Below are positions 26,955-39,600 of a stretch of 64,000 nucleotides of DNA, piece by piece. The stretch is taken from assembly GCA_965372745.1 (NCBI GenBank), contig CBDVDM010000004.1, positions 8,076 to 72,075 of the forward strand, in the 5' to 3' direction. The notes beneath the pieces are model-generated. The model was not told the origin of the DNA, ran no database searches, and was given only the letters and a program-made list of their open reading frames with translations. Made by a program: the position numbers and the translations under genes. This stretch comes from VRUG01 sp965372745. Its GTDB lineage: Bacteria; Planctomycetota; Phycisphaerae; Sedimentisphaerales; Anaerobacaceae. Position 1 is the first letter of the stretch. Every line of letters starts with the position of its first letter.

Positions 26955-28670
26955 ATGATGCTTGAAGCCGGAAATGGTAAGAAAATATGTTTTGCAGGTG
27001 ATACGGTTGTAAAAAAACCGTTTGCTATAGGTCAATCTTTGAAAAATGTTTTGAAATCTCACGATATAGCGGTATTTAATCTTGAAGGAGCATTTTCAAG
27101 GTTATGTCAGCCCTTGTCGAAGGCAGGGTCGCATATACTGTTAAAAGCTGAGTATCTTGCCCGGCTTGCGGAATGTTTTAATGTTGCTACGCTTGCAAAC
27201 AATCATGTGATGGATTTTCAGGTTGAGGGGCTTAAAACCACAATTGAAGAATGTAAAAAAGCCGGTATTCACACGGTAGGGGCAGGTTTCAATGTGAAAG
27301 AGGCGTTTGCTGCACTTGATATTGACAACTGTCGTATTATTTCGGTTGCAGAGCATGAATTCGGCGGAGCAGAGGAAAATAAGGCAGGCATTGCCACTGT
27401 TGATAAGCCGCATGAAATTTATAATGCCATTAGAAAAGGATGTGAATTAGGTAAGCAGGTATTTATAGTTTCGCATGGTGGGTCAGAGTTGGTGTCTATT
27501 CCGCCTCCATATCTGAGAGAACGTTATAAGCTGTGGATTGATTATGGTGCATCTGCTGTAATTGGTAATCATCCTCATGTAGTACAGGGTTATGAATTAT
27601 ATAAAGGCCGGCCGGTATTTTATTCGCTTGGCAATTTTATTTTTATAGAAAATGATTCGTTTGATAATTTTCCAAATACGAAATGGTCAATTGTAGTAAG
27701 TCTTGATACCTCGACGGGTAATATCCAGATAATACCCGTTAAATCCGATAGCGGTAATACGATAGATGTCGCTGAAGACAAGAAGAGGTATGCAGAAGAA
27801 TTGGCATGGCTTTGTGAGTTGCTTACGCCGGAAAACTATTTGAAGTTATATGAACAGACAGCTGTTGAGCTTTACAAGACACGGTATTCTGGTTTGCCGG
27901 TAACGGAGGTCAAAGATGCCGAAATACTGTTGCATTACCTGCGATGTGATGCACATCGTTCTATGATTGAGTGTGGTTTGGTTCAGTTGATTGACGAATT
28001 TGCAAATAGCAAATCGACCGCTTCTCTTGAGAAGCTTTATGATTTTTTTTATGGGTTTTGCGCAAAGAATATGCAGATGTGTGCAGAGGAGCGACAGCTT
28101 CTATGTGCGGTTTTAAAGGGGAAAAACAGATATCTGGAGACAGGGTCTGGTTTTAGCACTATGTGGTCTTCCCGGTTTGTTCGTGAGGTAGTATCAGTGG
28201 AGGCGAGGAAGCCATGGTATGAGAAGCTTAAGGAATATCTGCAGAAATATGGAATTAATAATGTCCAACTTAATTTATTTCCACCTGAGCCGTGTGCTTA
28301 TTATGAGGATGGCAAAGAAAAATGGAATAACAGGCATACAGTTGAAGGCAGTGACTATGGAACTGATGAAGAATTTAAAGGTTACCTGAAAGGGATAGAG
28401 CAGTTGTTGGACAGATATGATTTTGATGTGGTGCTTGTAGATGGTCATGTAAGACAGCAGGTAGTGGAGATGCTTGTGAAGAAGAATTTCAAAGGCACAG
28501 TTTTGCTGCATGATGTGATTCCGAAGCGTGATTATATGAACCGTCCGATATTGGAACTTGAAGGTGTCGAGGTAGTCAGGCAGGCGAGGACACTTGCTGA
28601 ATTGAGATTGGGAAAGTGCAACAGCGTTGAAAAGAATGAATGTGTGTCACAAGTTAATACAATATTTTGA
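26955..28670 (+). CDS. CapA-like domain fused to a methyltransferase-like domain
   Basis: The protein has 571 residues. The first 245 match the CapA/PgsA metallophosphatase-like family (KICFAGDTVVKK; FNLEGAFS; TLANNHVMDFQVEGLKTTIE; VIGNHPHVVQGYELYKGRPV, then FYSLGNFIF). From about 390 a class I SAM-methyltransferase-like region appears (RYLETGSGFSTMW, then REVVSVEARKPWYEKL, and DVVLVDGHVRQQVVEML). CapA proteins are usually linked to polyglutamate capsules and are often membrane-bound, but no membrane helix is seen here. The middle (250-390) is unassigned. Modification of a sugar or peptide on the flagellum is possible but unproven. Confidence 0.7.
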   Translation: MMLEAGNGKKICFAGDTVVKKPFAIGQSLKNVLKSHDIAVFNLEGAFSRLCQPLSKAGSHILLKAEYLARLAECFNVATLANNHVMDFQVEGLKTTIEECKKAGIHTVGAGFNVKEAFAALDIDNCRIISVAEHEFGGAEENKAGIATVDKPHEIYNAIRKGCELGKQVFIVSHGGSELVSIPPPYLRERYKLWIDYGASAVIGNHPHVVQGYELYKGRPVFYSLGNFIFIENDSFDNFPNTKWSIVVSLDTSTGNIQIIPVKSDSGNTIDVAEDKKRYAEELAWLCELLTPENYLKLYEQTAVELYKTRYSGLPVTEVKDAEILLHYLRCDAHRSMIECGLVQLIDEFANSKSTASLEKLYDFFYGFCAKNMQMCAEERQLLCAVLKGKNRYLETGSGFSTMWSSRFVREVVSVEARKPWYEKLKEYLQKYGINNVQLNLFPPEPCAYYEDGKEKWNNRHTVEGSDYGTDEEFKGYLKGIEQLLDRYDFDVVLVDGHVRQQVVEMLVKKNFKGTVLLHDVIPKRDYMNRPILELEGVEVVRQARTLAELRLGKCNSVEKNECVSQVNTIF

Positions 28671-28687
28671 GTTTGAGAAGATGTTCC

Positions 28688-30580
28688 ATGTATTCAAAGT
28701 TTAGCGGTGTTTCAAAGAAGACTATTGTGGAAGTAAAAACAATAGACAACAAAGTTATGAAATTGCCTTCATTACCTGGTGATGGTTCACTTGTAGAAGT
28801 TCCAGGTGACTTTTCAGAGATACGTAAGGATGTTCACAGGTGGAGCAATCCGAAACTTGCATATCTGGCATCGGCGGACCAGTGGCTTGGATTTGAGGAG
28901 TTTTTCAAAAAGAATGATGTGATGCAGTGTGATATTTTCTACTGTACGATTGGCGGTTTGGGAGGGATGAACTTGCTTGCATGCCTGAACCAGGTTAAAA
29001 AAATAATTTTCTATGATGTTAATGCGTATGCAGCATTAGTGTTCGATATGCAAATTCAGTTGATTAAACATTGTTCAAGTGTAAATGAATATATCTCTTT
29101 AACTTATCAGAGGCCTTTCGACTGTGCCAGGTACGATTTCGGAAATCAGAAGCAGTTTTTGCAATTGCCTGTTGAGAAAAAGTACGCGCAGGAACTTGAG
29201 AAGATTTTGACCTCGCAGGCTTACAATACATACAACTATTATTATCTACCATATATTATGCATCTTCCCCTGCCGTTATATGATGGTCCAAGTATCCACT
29301 GTACACATTTAGTTCCGTTTTTCGAGTCAGATGATTTAAAAGCTCCGTTAGTTTCGGGACCTTTAAGTAATACGAACATCAATGTTAATACATTCTATGT
29401 TGGAAAGGGTTGGTTAAGTAATGACAAAGCATTTCTTGCTGTCCGTGATAGATTGCTGAACTCGGAAGTTGAAGTGTTAATTGGTGATATTGGTCAGATA
29501 AAACCAGAAGGAGAGTTTCCCGGAATATACATAACAAATATTTATAATACCGGTAAGAACAATGGGTATAAGAAATTTGCCCATATGTTCAGGTGGGTTA
29601 TAGGGTATGATGACAACACAGATTTTGAGATCAAATATTATCCGAGTCACAATAATCATGATGTGATGGTGGAGTATGACAGGAGAATAGGAGCAGGAAA
29701 TGGTAATCCTCATGCTACTTGTTGTCAGGCGATAGATAATCTGCTGGACCTGCATGGCAATCAGTTTCTTGAGGTTATCGAACCTCATCCAAAAGAGGGC
29801 ATGAACTATGGTTTTAGATTTTATAAGGGCCAGAAAAGGATTAGTGTAGAGGATTATCTAAAGACAGATATTAATAATGAAGAAATTATTGCATTACATA
29901 TTTTGCTTGGTGGTGGTACTTCTCAGCAATTGTGGCGGGATGTTTGTCGTAAGGCGGTCAGGGAATCAAAACGTTTTGTTATGATTTTCGAGCACAGTAA
30001 GGAATGTACGGATTGGCCTCAATGGGACGTTCACTATGACAATCTTCTCTCTCACGAGAAGCTGGACCAGTTTATTTATTCGCTGGATTACAGGTGGGAA
30101 AAATACGGCATGGCCAATGTGAAAGGTGATGTAAGTGACATACGTAATATTCTGTATTTTTTAGAAAAAGACCAGAATAGCGATATTGAGCTTCGATTCA
30201 GCACTCATGACATGATTAGTAATTCAGACCTTGTTCCAGCTGCTCAACAGGTTAATGAGAGTATTTTTGAATCAGGCCGGTCAGGCGATTTAAAGGCTGA
30301 AAATAATACTTTAGCATTGCGTTTATTTGAGCAGGGAATGAGTGAGTTGTATTCAGGTAACAGCAAGAGGTCTTTAAGCTTTTTTAATCAGGCGGTGATG
30401 GCCTGCCCGGATATGCCTGAGGTGTACTTTGCATTGGCTACGGCGTTTGCCCAGATAGGAGATTTATCTTCAGCCAGGAAGGCATGCAGGGAAGAACTGG
30501 ACAGACAGCCGGAACATGACGGCGCCAGAAAACTCCTTGAGCGAATAGAAAAAGCCGTAAATGTAAACACAGCAGACTGA
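28688..30580 (+). CDS. Unrecognised protein with C-terminal TPRs in the glycosylation island
   Basis: The start is set at the ATG 28688 (MYSKFSG), preceded by GAGAAG; a TTG at 28667 overlaps the previous stop. The product has 630 residues. Near residues 83-110 there is a nucleotide-binding-like pattern (CTIGGLGGMNLLACLNQVKK, then IIFYDVN), which could be a Rossmann/methyltransferase glycine loop with an acidic strand end. Residues 120-530 match nothing I know; 541-625 are two TPR-like units (GMSELYSGNSKRSLSFFNQA). It ends 37 bases before the giant glycosyltransferase. I cannot name a function. Confidence 0.6.
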   Translation: MYSKFSGVSKKTIVEVKTIDNKVMKLPSLPGDGSLVEVPGDFSEIRKDVHRWSNPKLAYLASADQWLGFEEFFKKNDVMQCDIFYCTIGGLGGMNLLACLNQVKKIIFYDVNAYAALVFDMQIQLIKHCSSVNEYISLTYQRPFDCARYDFGNQKQFLQLPVEKKYAQELEKILTSQAYNTYNYYYLPYIMHLPLPLYDGPSIHCTHLVPFFESDDLKAPLVSGPLSNTNINVNTFYVGKGWLSNDKAFLAVRDRLLNSEVEVLIGDIGQIKPEGEFPGIYITNIYNTGKNNGYKKFAHMFRWVIGYDDNTDFEIKYYPSHNNHDVMVEYDRRIGAGNGNPHATCCQAIDNLLDLHGNQFLEVIEPHPKEGMNYGFRFYKGQKRISVEDYLKTDINNEEIIALHILLGGGTSQQLWRDVCRKAVRESKRFVMIFEHSKECTDWPQWDVHYDNLLSHEKLDQFIYSLDYRWEKYGMANVKGDVSDIRNILYFLEKDQNSDIELRFSTHDMISNSDLVPAAQQVNESIFESGRSGDLKAENNTLALRLFEQGMSELYSGNSKRSLSFFNQAVMACPDMPEVYFALATAFAQIGDLSSARKACREELDRQPEHDGARKLLERIEKAVNVNTAD

Positions 30581-30617
30581 GAAATGCAGCAAAAAAACAA
30601 ACTCTTAGAGAAATATT

Positions 30618-33600
30618 ATGGAAGATATTCCTGTAGTAGTTATTACATATAACAGGGCCAAACATACGCTTGAGGTTTTAAAGGCGCTAAGAGACCATGA
30701 CATAAAGAACATTTATATATTCTCAGATGCTCCGAAAAGGCAGGAGGATGTAGAACCGGTTTTACTGACGAGGCGCTTAATACACAGTGTTGACTGGACT
30801 AATCCCAAAATAATAGAGCGTACTGAAAATTTTGGTCTTGCCCGCAGTATAGTAAGCGCAGTCAACGAGGTATTTCAGAAATATGACAGGTTGATTTTGC
30901 TTGAAGATGATTGTGTTCCGCAAAGATACTTTTTTGACTTTATGAATAAGTGTCTTACTAAATACGAGCACAACGAAAGAATTTTCGGCATCAACGGCTA
31001 TACAGCGGCGATACCGGATGTATTATTAAAGGATTACCCGTTTGATATATATTTTTATCCTCGGATAGGTAGTTGGGGTTGGGCAACATGGAAAAGGGCG
31101 TGGGCGTATTATGAGCCGAATCTGGCAAAAGTATATAATCAAATCATAACTGATAAGATTGATATTATGCAGGGTGGAACAGATATCCCTGGAAATGTTG
31201 AGAAATTATTAAGCGGCGAATTAAAAGATGTGTGGACATTAAACTGGGTTTTATCGGTATATCTGAATAGAGGTTATTACGTATATCCGGTAGCTTCGCA
31301 GATTCAGAATATCGGATTCGACGGGACGGGAGTGCATTGCGGTAAGTCGCAGGTATTCAGCAATTTCTCGAATGATAAGCAGATAAACTCTCTGCCTGAT
31401 GAGGTTATCCACAACCAGAATTTGATTGATAACTATAACAGGATTTTCGGCAAACTCCCAGAGCGGCCAAAAGCTGATAAGATTCAAAAAGCTCGTTTTA
31501 CTGATGTGCCGAAGACTCATTACTCACAAAGTAAAACAGAATCAAGCAGGGGCCAGAAGGAACTTTCCATAGTTCATATTAATACGCATGACGTAGCCGG
31601 AGGGGCGGCGAAGGTCGCATGGCGGTTTGCAGAATTGCAGCGTGATGCCGGTCATAATTCAAATATGCTTGTTGGCAATAAGAAAAGCCGCTCGAAATAT
31701 TCTTTTGAGTTTGCTAAAGAGCCTGATATGTTTATTCAGCATCAGTGCAGACGTAAAGGCCAAATTGACTATGAATTTCAAGGCAGTTACAATCTGATAA
31801 CAAATCCGCTTGTTCGAAATGCTGATATATTACATTTGCATAATTTACACGGTTATTATTTCAATCCTTTCTCTTTGTCTGCACTTTCACATGTAAAACC
31901 GGTAGTGTGGACTTTGCATGATATGCATTCGGTTACCGGTCATTGTGCATATTCATGCGGCTGTGAAGGATGGCGAAACAATTGTGAAAGATGTCAGCAT
32001 TTGAATATACCATATGAGATTCCGATTGATACAGCTAAGCAGATAGTTCAGGATAAGAAATTAGTTTATGACCATTCCAGTTTGCAAATTGTTGTTCCGT
32101 CTGTGTGGCTGAAAAAGATAGCTGAAAAAAGCATTTTGAGAAATCATCCGATTGAGTTGATATATAATGGGGTAGACACTGATACTTTCAGGCCTTACGA
32201 TAAAAAACAGGTCAGAAGAAAATTTGGTATCCCTGAAAATGCTCTTGTGATAGGTGCTGTTGCAGCGGGAGGAACGTTATCAAATTACTGGAAGGGTGGT
32301 AAATATACTCTGGCGGTATTGGATACACTGCAGAATAAGTTGACTGATTGTGTTTTTGTTAATATTGGTGGAGACGGTGAAGCGAGCGACGACCCCAGGA
32401 TTATAAATATAGCCCGGATTGATGATGAAAGCGAGCTTGCGCAGGCATATTCAGCTCTCGATATATTCTTATTCACATCTGTAGCTGACAACTGTCCGCT
32501 GGTGGTGCTGGAGGCTCTGGCATGTGGTGTTCCGATGGTTACAGTTGATACCGGTGGTATACCGGAGTTGGTACGTCACGGAGTGAATGGGTATATCACA
32601 TCATACGAAGACATTGCAGGGTTAGCACAGTTGGTGTTGAAATTGGCAGGTGACTCTAAGTTGCGTGAGAGCTTTAGCAGTAATGCCCGTCAGTGGGCAG
32701 TTACTAAATTTGAGCACAAACTGATAGTTGAACAATATCAAAATTTATATCGTCGTTACATCCAGGAAATTAACAATAAGCCTAAGCGGGTGAAGCTATT
32801 TCCGTTGGATAAGGTGCCTAAAATTGTTCAAAGCCAGGCGTTTATAAAAGCGGAAGAATCGAAAAAAATGTTATCGAAGGCAGACAGGACAAGCCGCTCG
32901 AGAGCAAAATTTCTTGGAACAAGTGATTCTTTTGCGACAGGCATGGGAACTTCAGCTCAAAACCGCAGGCCTGCTCGTTGTAAAAAAGTGAAGTATTTAG
33001 TATCGGCGATTGTCTCCACTTATAATTCCGAGAGGTTTATACGTGGCTGTATAGAGGACCTGGAACGTCAGACGATAGCTGATGTGATTGAGATAGTCGT
33101 AGTCAACAGCGGTTCACAGCAGAACGAAGAGGCAATTGTTCGAGAATTTCAGGAAAAGTATGACAACATCAAATACATCCGCACCGAGAAACGTGAATCG
33201 ATTTATAAGGCGTGGAACAGAGGTATTGAGATAGCAACCGGTAAGTATATCGCCAATGCTAACACTGACGACCGTCGACGGCAGGATGCGATGGAGATAA
33301 TGGTTGGTGTTCTCGAAAGCAATCTTAATGTTGGTTTAGTGTATGCGGACCAGATTCTGACGTGTAGAGAAAACGAAACATTTGAGAATTGCACATCATC
33401 GGAAGAGTACGAGTATCCGGATTACAAGGATGACCTGTTTTTGGAAATAGGGTGGTGCAAGATGGGCTCTCAGCCGATGTGGCGTGCGAGCCTGCATAAG
33501 GAGATAGGTTTATTTGATGAAAACTTTGAGATAGCCGGTGACTATGATTTTCTTCTGAGAGTTTGTGATAAATATAAATGCTATCATATTCCGGAATTTT

Positions 33601-36600
33601 TGGGAATGTTTTATAGAAGCCCTGATACGGTGACACACAGGAAATCTTTCCGTTTGAATCAGATAGAAAATCCGCTTGCCAAAGCGCGGGTGCTGTTCAG
33701 GAAAGGGGTTCGTTGTTTCGAAGAAGGTAAATACAAGGAGGCTTTTAGACATCTTGGGATGAGTTTGCGATTTTGGTCGAGCAGGGAAGCGGCAAAATAT
33801 CTTGAAATTGTATCGGAAAGAATAGGTAAGAAAAAAATATCAGCGGACAAAGCGATGGAACATCTTCCATCTATATATGAGGTGCCGGGTTCGACATTGG
33901 AAGAGCAGACAGAAAATTTTGAACTTGAGAAAGGTTATTTATGTTCAGGTGATAACGGGACGATTGTTTCAGCAATTATTTATCCTGATAAAAAGTGGCC
34001 TATACGCGATTGTCTGGAGAGCCTTAAGAGACAAACTATAGCAGAGAGACTTGAGATAATAGTGTTGATTGACAGCAAAGTCCCGGATGAGGATAAACAA
34101 ACGGTAGAGCAGTTTAAGCGTGAGTGCGATAATATAAAATGTATTGTTGTCGAAGATACTGAGACAATATCTGCGGCAACAAATAGAGCGGTCAGGACAG
34201 CATCTGGGAAATATATCGGCCTTTTTAATGGAGAATACCGATATCGGAGCGATAGTCTTGAGTTGATGGTAAAGAAGCTGGATTCAGAGCCGGATGGAGC
34301 AGCAGTATTTATAAATGGACAGCTTAACCAAGGTGCTGGTAGGTCTTTTGCGAGTAAGGTTGGTTTTTCACACGACCGTTTATTGCGGGAGAATTATATT
34401 TTTCTGCCGGTGCTATGGCAAAAGCAGGTGCATGAACAATTTGGTTACTTTGATGAAGCGTTTGTTTTGTGCGGCTGTTATGAGTTTTGGCTTAGGATTG
34501 CCCAGAGATATAAATTTTTGCATCTGGATATTGAGCTTCGAGAGTCACAACAAAGAGAAATTGGTCATGAGGAAGATGCGGAAAAAGAATATATCAGGTG
34601 TTTTGAAACTGCGGTTATTAAAAAGGCTTATCAATATGCTAATTTGAATTCAATATTAATAGGTGAAAAAGGAGTAAGTGAAACTGAACCATTTTCCAAA
34701 TGGTGTGAGACGAGTATCATCAGGAAAAAGAGAGAGGAAAAATGTGGCGGTGTATTTGATGGTGTCAGTAAAAAAAGTGATTTCAGAGTAGATAATGCGA
34801 CACCATTACTGTCTGTAATCGTTGTTACTTATAACAAGCAGGCAGATTTATTTGATAATATCAAAGGACTAAATAAACAAACAGAGAAGAATTTTGAATT
34901 GATAGTAGTCAACAACGGGCAATCTATCGAAAGGCTGACACAAAAAGATGACAGCTTAATGTTTGACTTGTGTTATGTTGAGTCGAAAGATAATTATGGT
35001 CCTTCGCTTGGGAGAAATATAGGTGCTCAGTTTGCGAGAGCTCCGTATATAGCTTTTCTGGATGATGATGCGGTAGCAGACGAAAACTTTGTTCGCAATA
35101 TAGTCAGTCATTTCAGGAATTACGATATTTTTGCTCTTAGAGGAAAAGTGCTGCCTAAGATAGGTTATTTTAATTCCATTTTTCTTGATTTAGGTGATGA
35201 GATTCGCCCGTCGACGATTGAGCAGGAAGGAAACTGCGCATTTCGACGTGATATTTTTTTCAAACGTGGTGGTTTTGATGAATTTTTGTTCCATGGTGAG
35301 GGTAGTGACCTGGCTTACAGGATTTATATGGCGGAAGGCGAGAGGCTTGAATCGGTGCTGTATTTTCCGGATGTCGTTATTTATCATGATTCGTATGAGA
35401 TGGGGCAGGATAATATTGAGAAGATAACCCGGACAAATACGATAGGCCAGCTGTTATTTCAAAAGGACCCGGCAATAAAATCGTATTTGAATTATTTTGG
35501 TAGTTTTTATCCGGACAACAAAGATGAGGTTGAAAAAAGTTATAACCAGCTAATGACTAATGTCTCGTTTTTGCAGGAGAAACATCCTGAAGAGGCGGTT
35601 AAATGGGCTGAAAAAGCTATAAAGGTCAAACCTGAAGCTTATACATGTCGTTATATTCTTGGCTCGTTATATGTGGAACTTGAAAGATATGAAGAAGGTT
35701 TGGTGACATTCGATAAAATACATGAAGAAATTTCAGAGGCATTGAATGAAGGTAATTGGCGTTTGTTGAAATTGAGTTTTAGTGACAGCACTGCAATTGG
35801 ATTATGTTACTGTGACTCATGCCTGAAGCTTGCAGGCTGCTATTCCGGTTTGGGCAGATATGCGGAGGCCAAAAAAGTTTATGCAAATTTATTAAATGAT
35901 TCTCATATTGGAATGTCAGCAGAACAAAAGAAAGTTATTGAACTTGAGATGTCGGAATTGGATAAACCGCAGACATTAGATACTCGTGAAATGACCTCGG
36001 TGTCGCAAAATAATATTGTTCAATCGGAATGTGATGTGAGTATTGTGCTTTGTACAAAGAATCGGGCACAATTACTCGATAAAATGCTCGCAAGTATAGA
36101 AGATGCTGCCGAGGGTATATCTTACGAGATTATTATAGTAGAAGGCGGGTCTTCTGATAATACTGTGGATGTGTTATGTAAACATGGTGTAACACAGGTA
36201 TACAACGAAGCTCAACATTTAGGGGCGGGGAGACATTCTTGGCCGGAATTATTTAATTTCGGTTTTTCAAAGGCTCGCGGCAGGTGGGGGATGTTTGCAA
36301 GTGACGATATTGTTTTCGGTAAAGGTTGTATAAGCAAAGCCGTCGAATATTTGAATCGACAAAATGATACAATCGCAGGCGGTATTTTCTTTTTTAAGAA
36401 CATAAACGAGAGACCTACTGTGGAAGAATCTGACAGAGGGAAATTTTTTGTCGGTATGGGCAGGGAATACAGGGTTTTAATGAACTATGGCCTGGTGAGG
36501 ATGGATTATTTCAGGCAGGTTTCGGGGCTTGGAGAGGAGTATAAGTTTTATTATGCAGACAGTGACTTATGCTGCAAACTCTACGATATTGGTAAGCAGC

Positions 36601-39600
36601 TGATACCTCTGCCGGAAAGTTTTGTTGTCCATAATAATGCACCGGATGAGTTTAGAGAATCAAATGCACAAATCGGTGAATGCGACCGCGTTTTATATTG
36701 TGAGAGATGGATAGACGTTGCCGATGAGGACTCGTCTCATCCCGGACGGCTTATATGGCAGGAAGAATTAGCTGATATGTTTAAATTGCCGGATGATTTG
36801 AAAGATGTTACCGGCGGAATTCAGTATTTCTGGCAGGGCATTGCATATATGCAGCATGACAGGTTTGAAGATGCCTTGATGAAGTTTTCAAAAGCTATGG
36901 AACAGGGCTGTAGCCACTGGAAGGTGTTGTGGTGTGCTGTCAGGGCTGCTTTTGACTGTAAGCAATTTGCTTTTGCGGAAAAAGGCGTTCGTATTGTACT
37001 TAAGCTGGCTCCGCAATTTGCCCAGGCGAAAGAATTGTTAGCGAAGCTGAAAAGTGCCCAAACCCAGATGCCGTCTTCTATAGACAAATCAATTGTTAGG
37101 CCATCAGATATTCACGAGTTCGAAAGACGAATCAGTCCTTTAACTAAACAAAAACATGATGAGATATTGGATTGGGCACAGGATTGCGAAAAAAACTCTG
37201 AGCAGTTTGAGCAGCCGCAGCTTTTCGAGAATTCAGATGACCCGATTGTCCGTCAGGGTTATGAGCTTGTTAATGATGTTAAAAGTAAATTTGCAGGCAG
37301 GTATAAGCATCTGGAACAATTAAGAATTTTAGTTCATATTCCATCTTTGGATGTATCGCCCGGCGGGTATTCTTTGTTTACCAATCTTGCAGTAGCTCTC
37401 GAGTTTATAGGAATCCATGTGCAGCCGCTGGGATGGAATGAAAGAATCGAAGACCATCTTGAAGGGTTCAGGCCGACAGTGTTTATAACAAATGACAGCG
37501 AAAGTTACCTGTCCAGAATTAACTGGGATGCGATAAAAAGATATCGAGGCTCAAATGTACTAAAGGTAGGCTTGACGGCGTCGGTTGAGACCTGCGGCAG
37601 GCCGCTGGCCGAAAGGATTGAATGGGCAGGGCAGCAGGGAGTTGACTTTTATTATAATTTCCGCAGTTCAAAATACCTGGAGCAAAGCGGCGAGTATAAC
37701 AGGTTTTACGAAAACGGTTATAAAATATTCAGTATTGAATTTGCTGCTAATCCCCTGATTCATTATCCGGTGCCGGGTATCGAGTCGGATTTGAACTATG
37801 TATTTCTTGCTTCAGTTAATCAGCCCAAATGGCAGAGATATTTTGCGTATCTGACGGAAATTCTGTCGAGATACCCGGGATTTCTGGATGGGCCTGGATG
37901 GCCGTTCATTGGAAAAAAAGCGACAAACTTAAATAAGGACCGTTATCTTTATGCCCGGGCGATGGCAGGTCTGAATCTCCATCTTGATGAGCAGATAGAC
38001 CGAGCAGGTGAACTAAATGAGCGAACATATATTTTGGCGGCATGTGGTGTTCCACAGTTGTTAGATAATCCTAAACTTTTGCCGGACAGATTTGACGGAA
38101 ATGGTTTATTTATAGCTGATAGTCCGAAAGAATACTTCAGGCTCTTTGAATATATATTAGCCAATCCGAACGAGGCGAAACGAAGAGCTTTAATTGCCCA
38201 AAGAGAAGTTTTTGCAGGGCATACGTGGTTCCATCGAGCAGAGGGATTTGTTCTGGATTTAATGAGAGACTGTTTTGCTCAGGAACAATTGCCGAAACGG
38301 GTAACTCGTATTTCTAATGTTCCAGGCGAAACGAGCGGCGAAATCAGTAAAGTGGGCGGGTTGATATTCAGTAAAGACAGGGCTATGCAGGTTCAGGCAA
38401 CAATTGAGTCGTTTTTAGTCAACTGCAAAGATAGTAACAGGATAGAGTTGAATGTTTTGTATAAGGTATCCAACCAATTACACAAAAGACAATATGATAA
38501 GCTGATAGAAAAATTCAGGGCTGTAACATTTATTGAAGAGGGTGATTTTAGAGAGCAGGTTCCAGCTTTTATAAACAGCTGCGAGTATGTCCTGTTTCTG
38601 GTTGATGATAATTTGTTTGTTAAAGGTTTTAGTATTTCTGAAATAATCAAATGTTTGCGAGATAATAATGGCGCGATAGGTTTCTCGCTGAGGTTAGGCC
38701 GGAATACAACCTATTGTTATACTCGTGATGTAGGCCAGGCTTTGCCGGTTTTCGAGCAGGCCTGTGACGGGGTGTTGAAGTATGGCTGGGAAAAAGGGAG
38801 TTTTGATTTCGGCTATCCGCTTGAGCTTTCAAGTTCGGTTTACAGGTGTGAGGATATTAAGGAACTGCTGTCGAGATTGCAGTTTGAGAATCCGAATATG
38901 CTCGAAGAGTTAATGGCAGCTAATGCGGAAGTATTTGGTCAGGTGAGAGATAAGCTGCTTTGCTTTGAGCAGTCGGTGGCATTCTGTAATCCTGTGAATA
39001 TGGTTCAGACGCTCTGGAGCAATCGCGTCGGAACTGACGTTAAATACTCGCCGGAAAACCTGGCGAAAATATTTGATAATGGTATGAGTATTGATGTTAA
39101 AAGGTATAGCAGTTTTGTTCCAGACGCATGTCATCAGGAGGTGCCATTGTACTTTAAGCAGAACAGGCTGAAGCCCGCGGCATCCAATCGTAGTATTGAC
39201 AAGACATTAGGAGCAAAGCCTTTGTTTTCAATTGTTATGCCTAATTACAATAAGGGCAGATTTATTGGCCAGGCGATAGAATCGGTTTTGAATCAAACCT
39301 TCAAAGACTGGGAGCTTTTGGTTATTGATGACTGTTCGAGTGATAACTCTGTGGAGGTTGTCAGGAGATACTTAGGTGACAGGCGAATAAGATTATTTGA
39401 GCATGAACAAAGGCGGGGTGTGATAGGGGCGATGAAGACGGCTGTCAGTAATTTACGGTCGGATTATTTTGGAATACTGGACAGTGACGATTGTTTAGTC
39501 TCTCACGCTGTTGAGACGATGTACAGATGGCATGAGAAGCTGGCTGATACCGGTTTTATATATTCGCAGTTTGCATCTTGTGATGAGAACCTTGTTCGGC

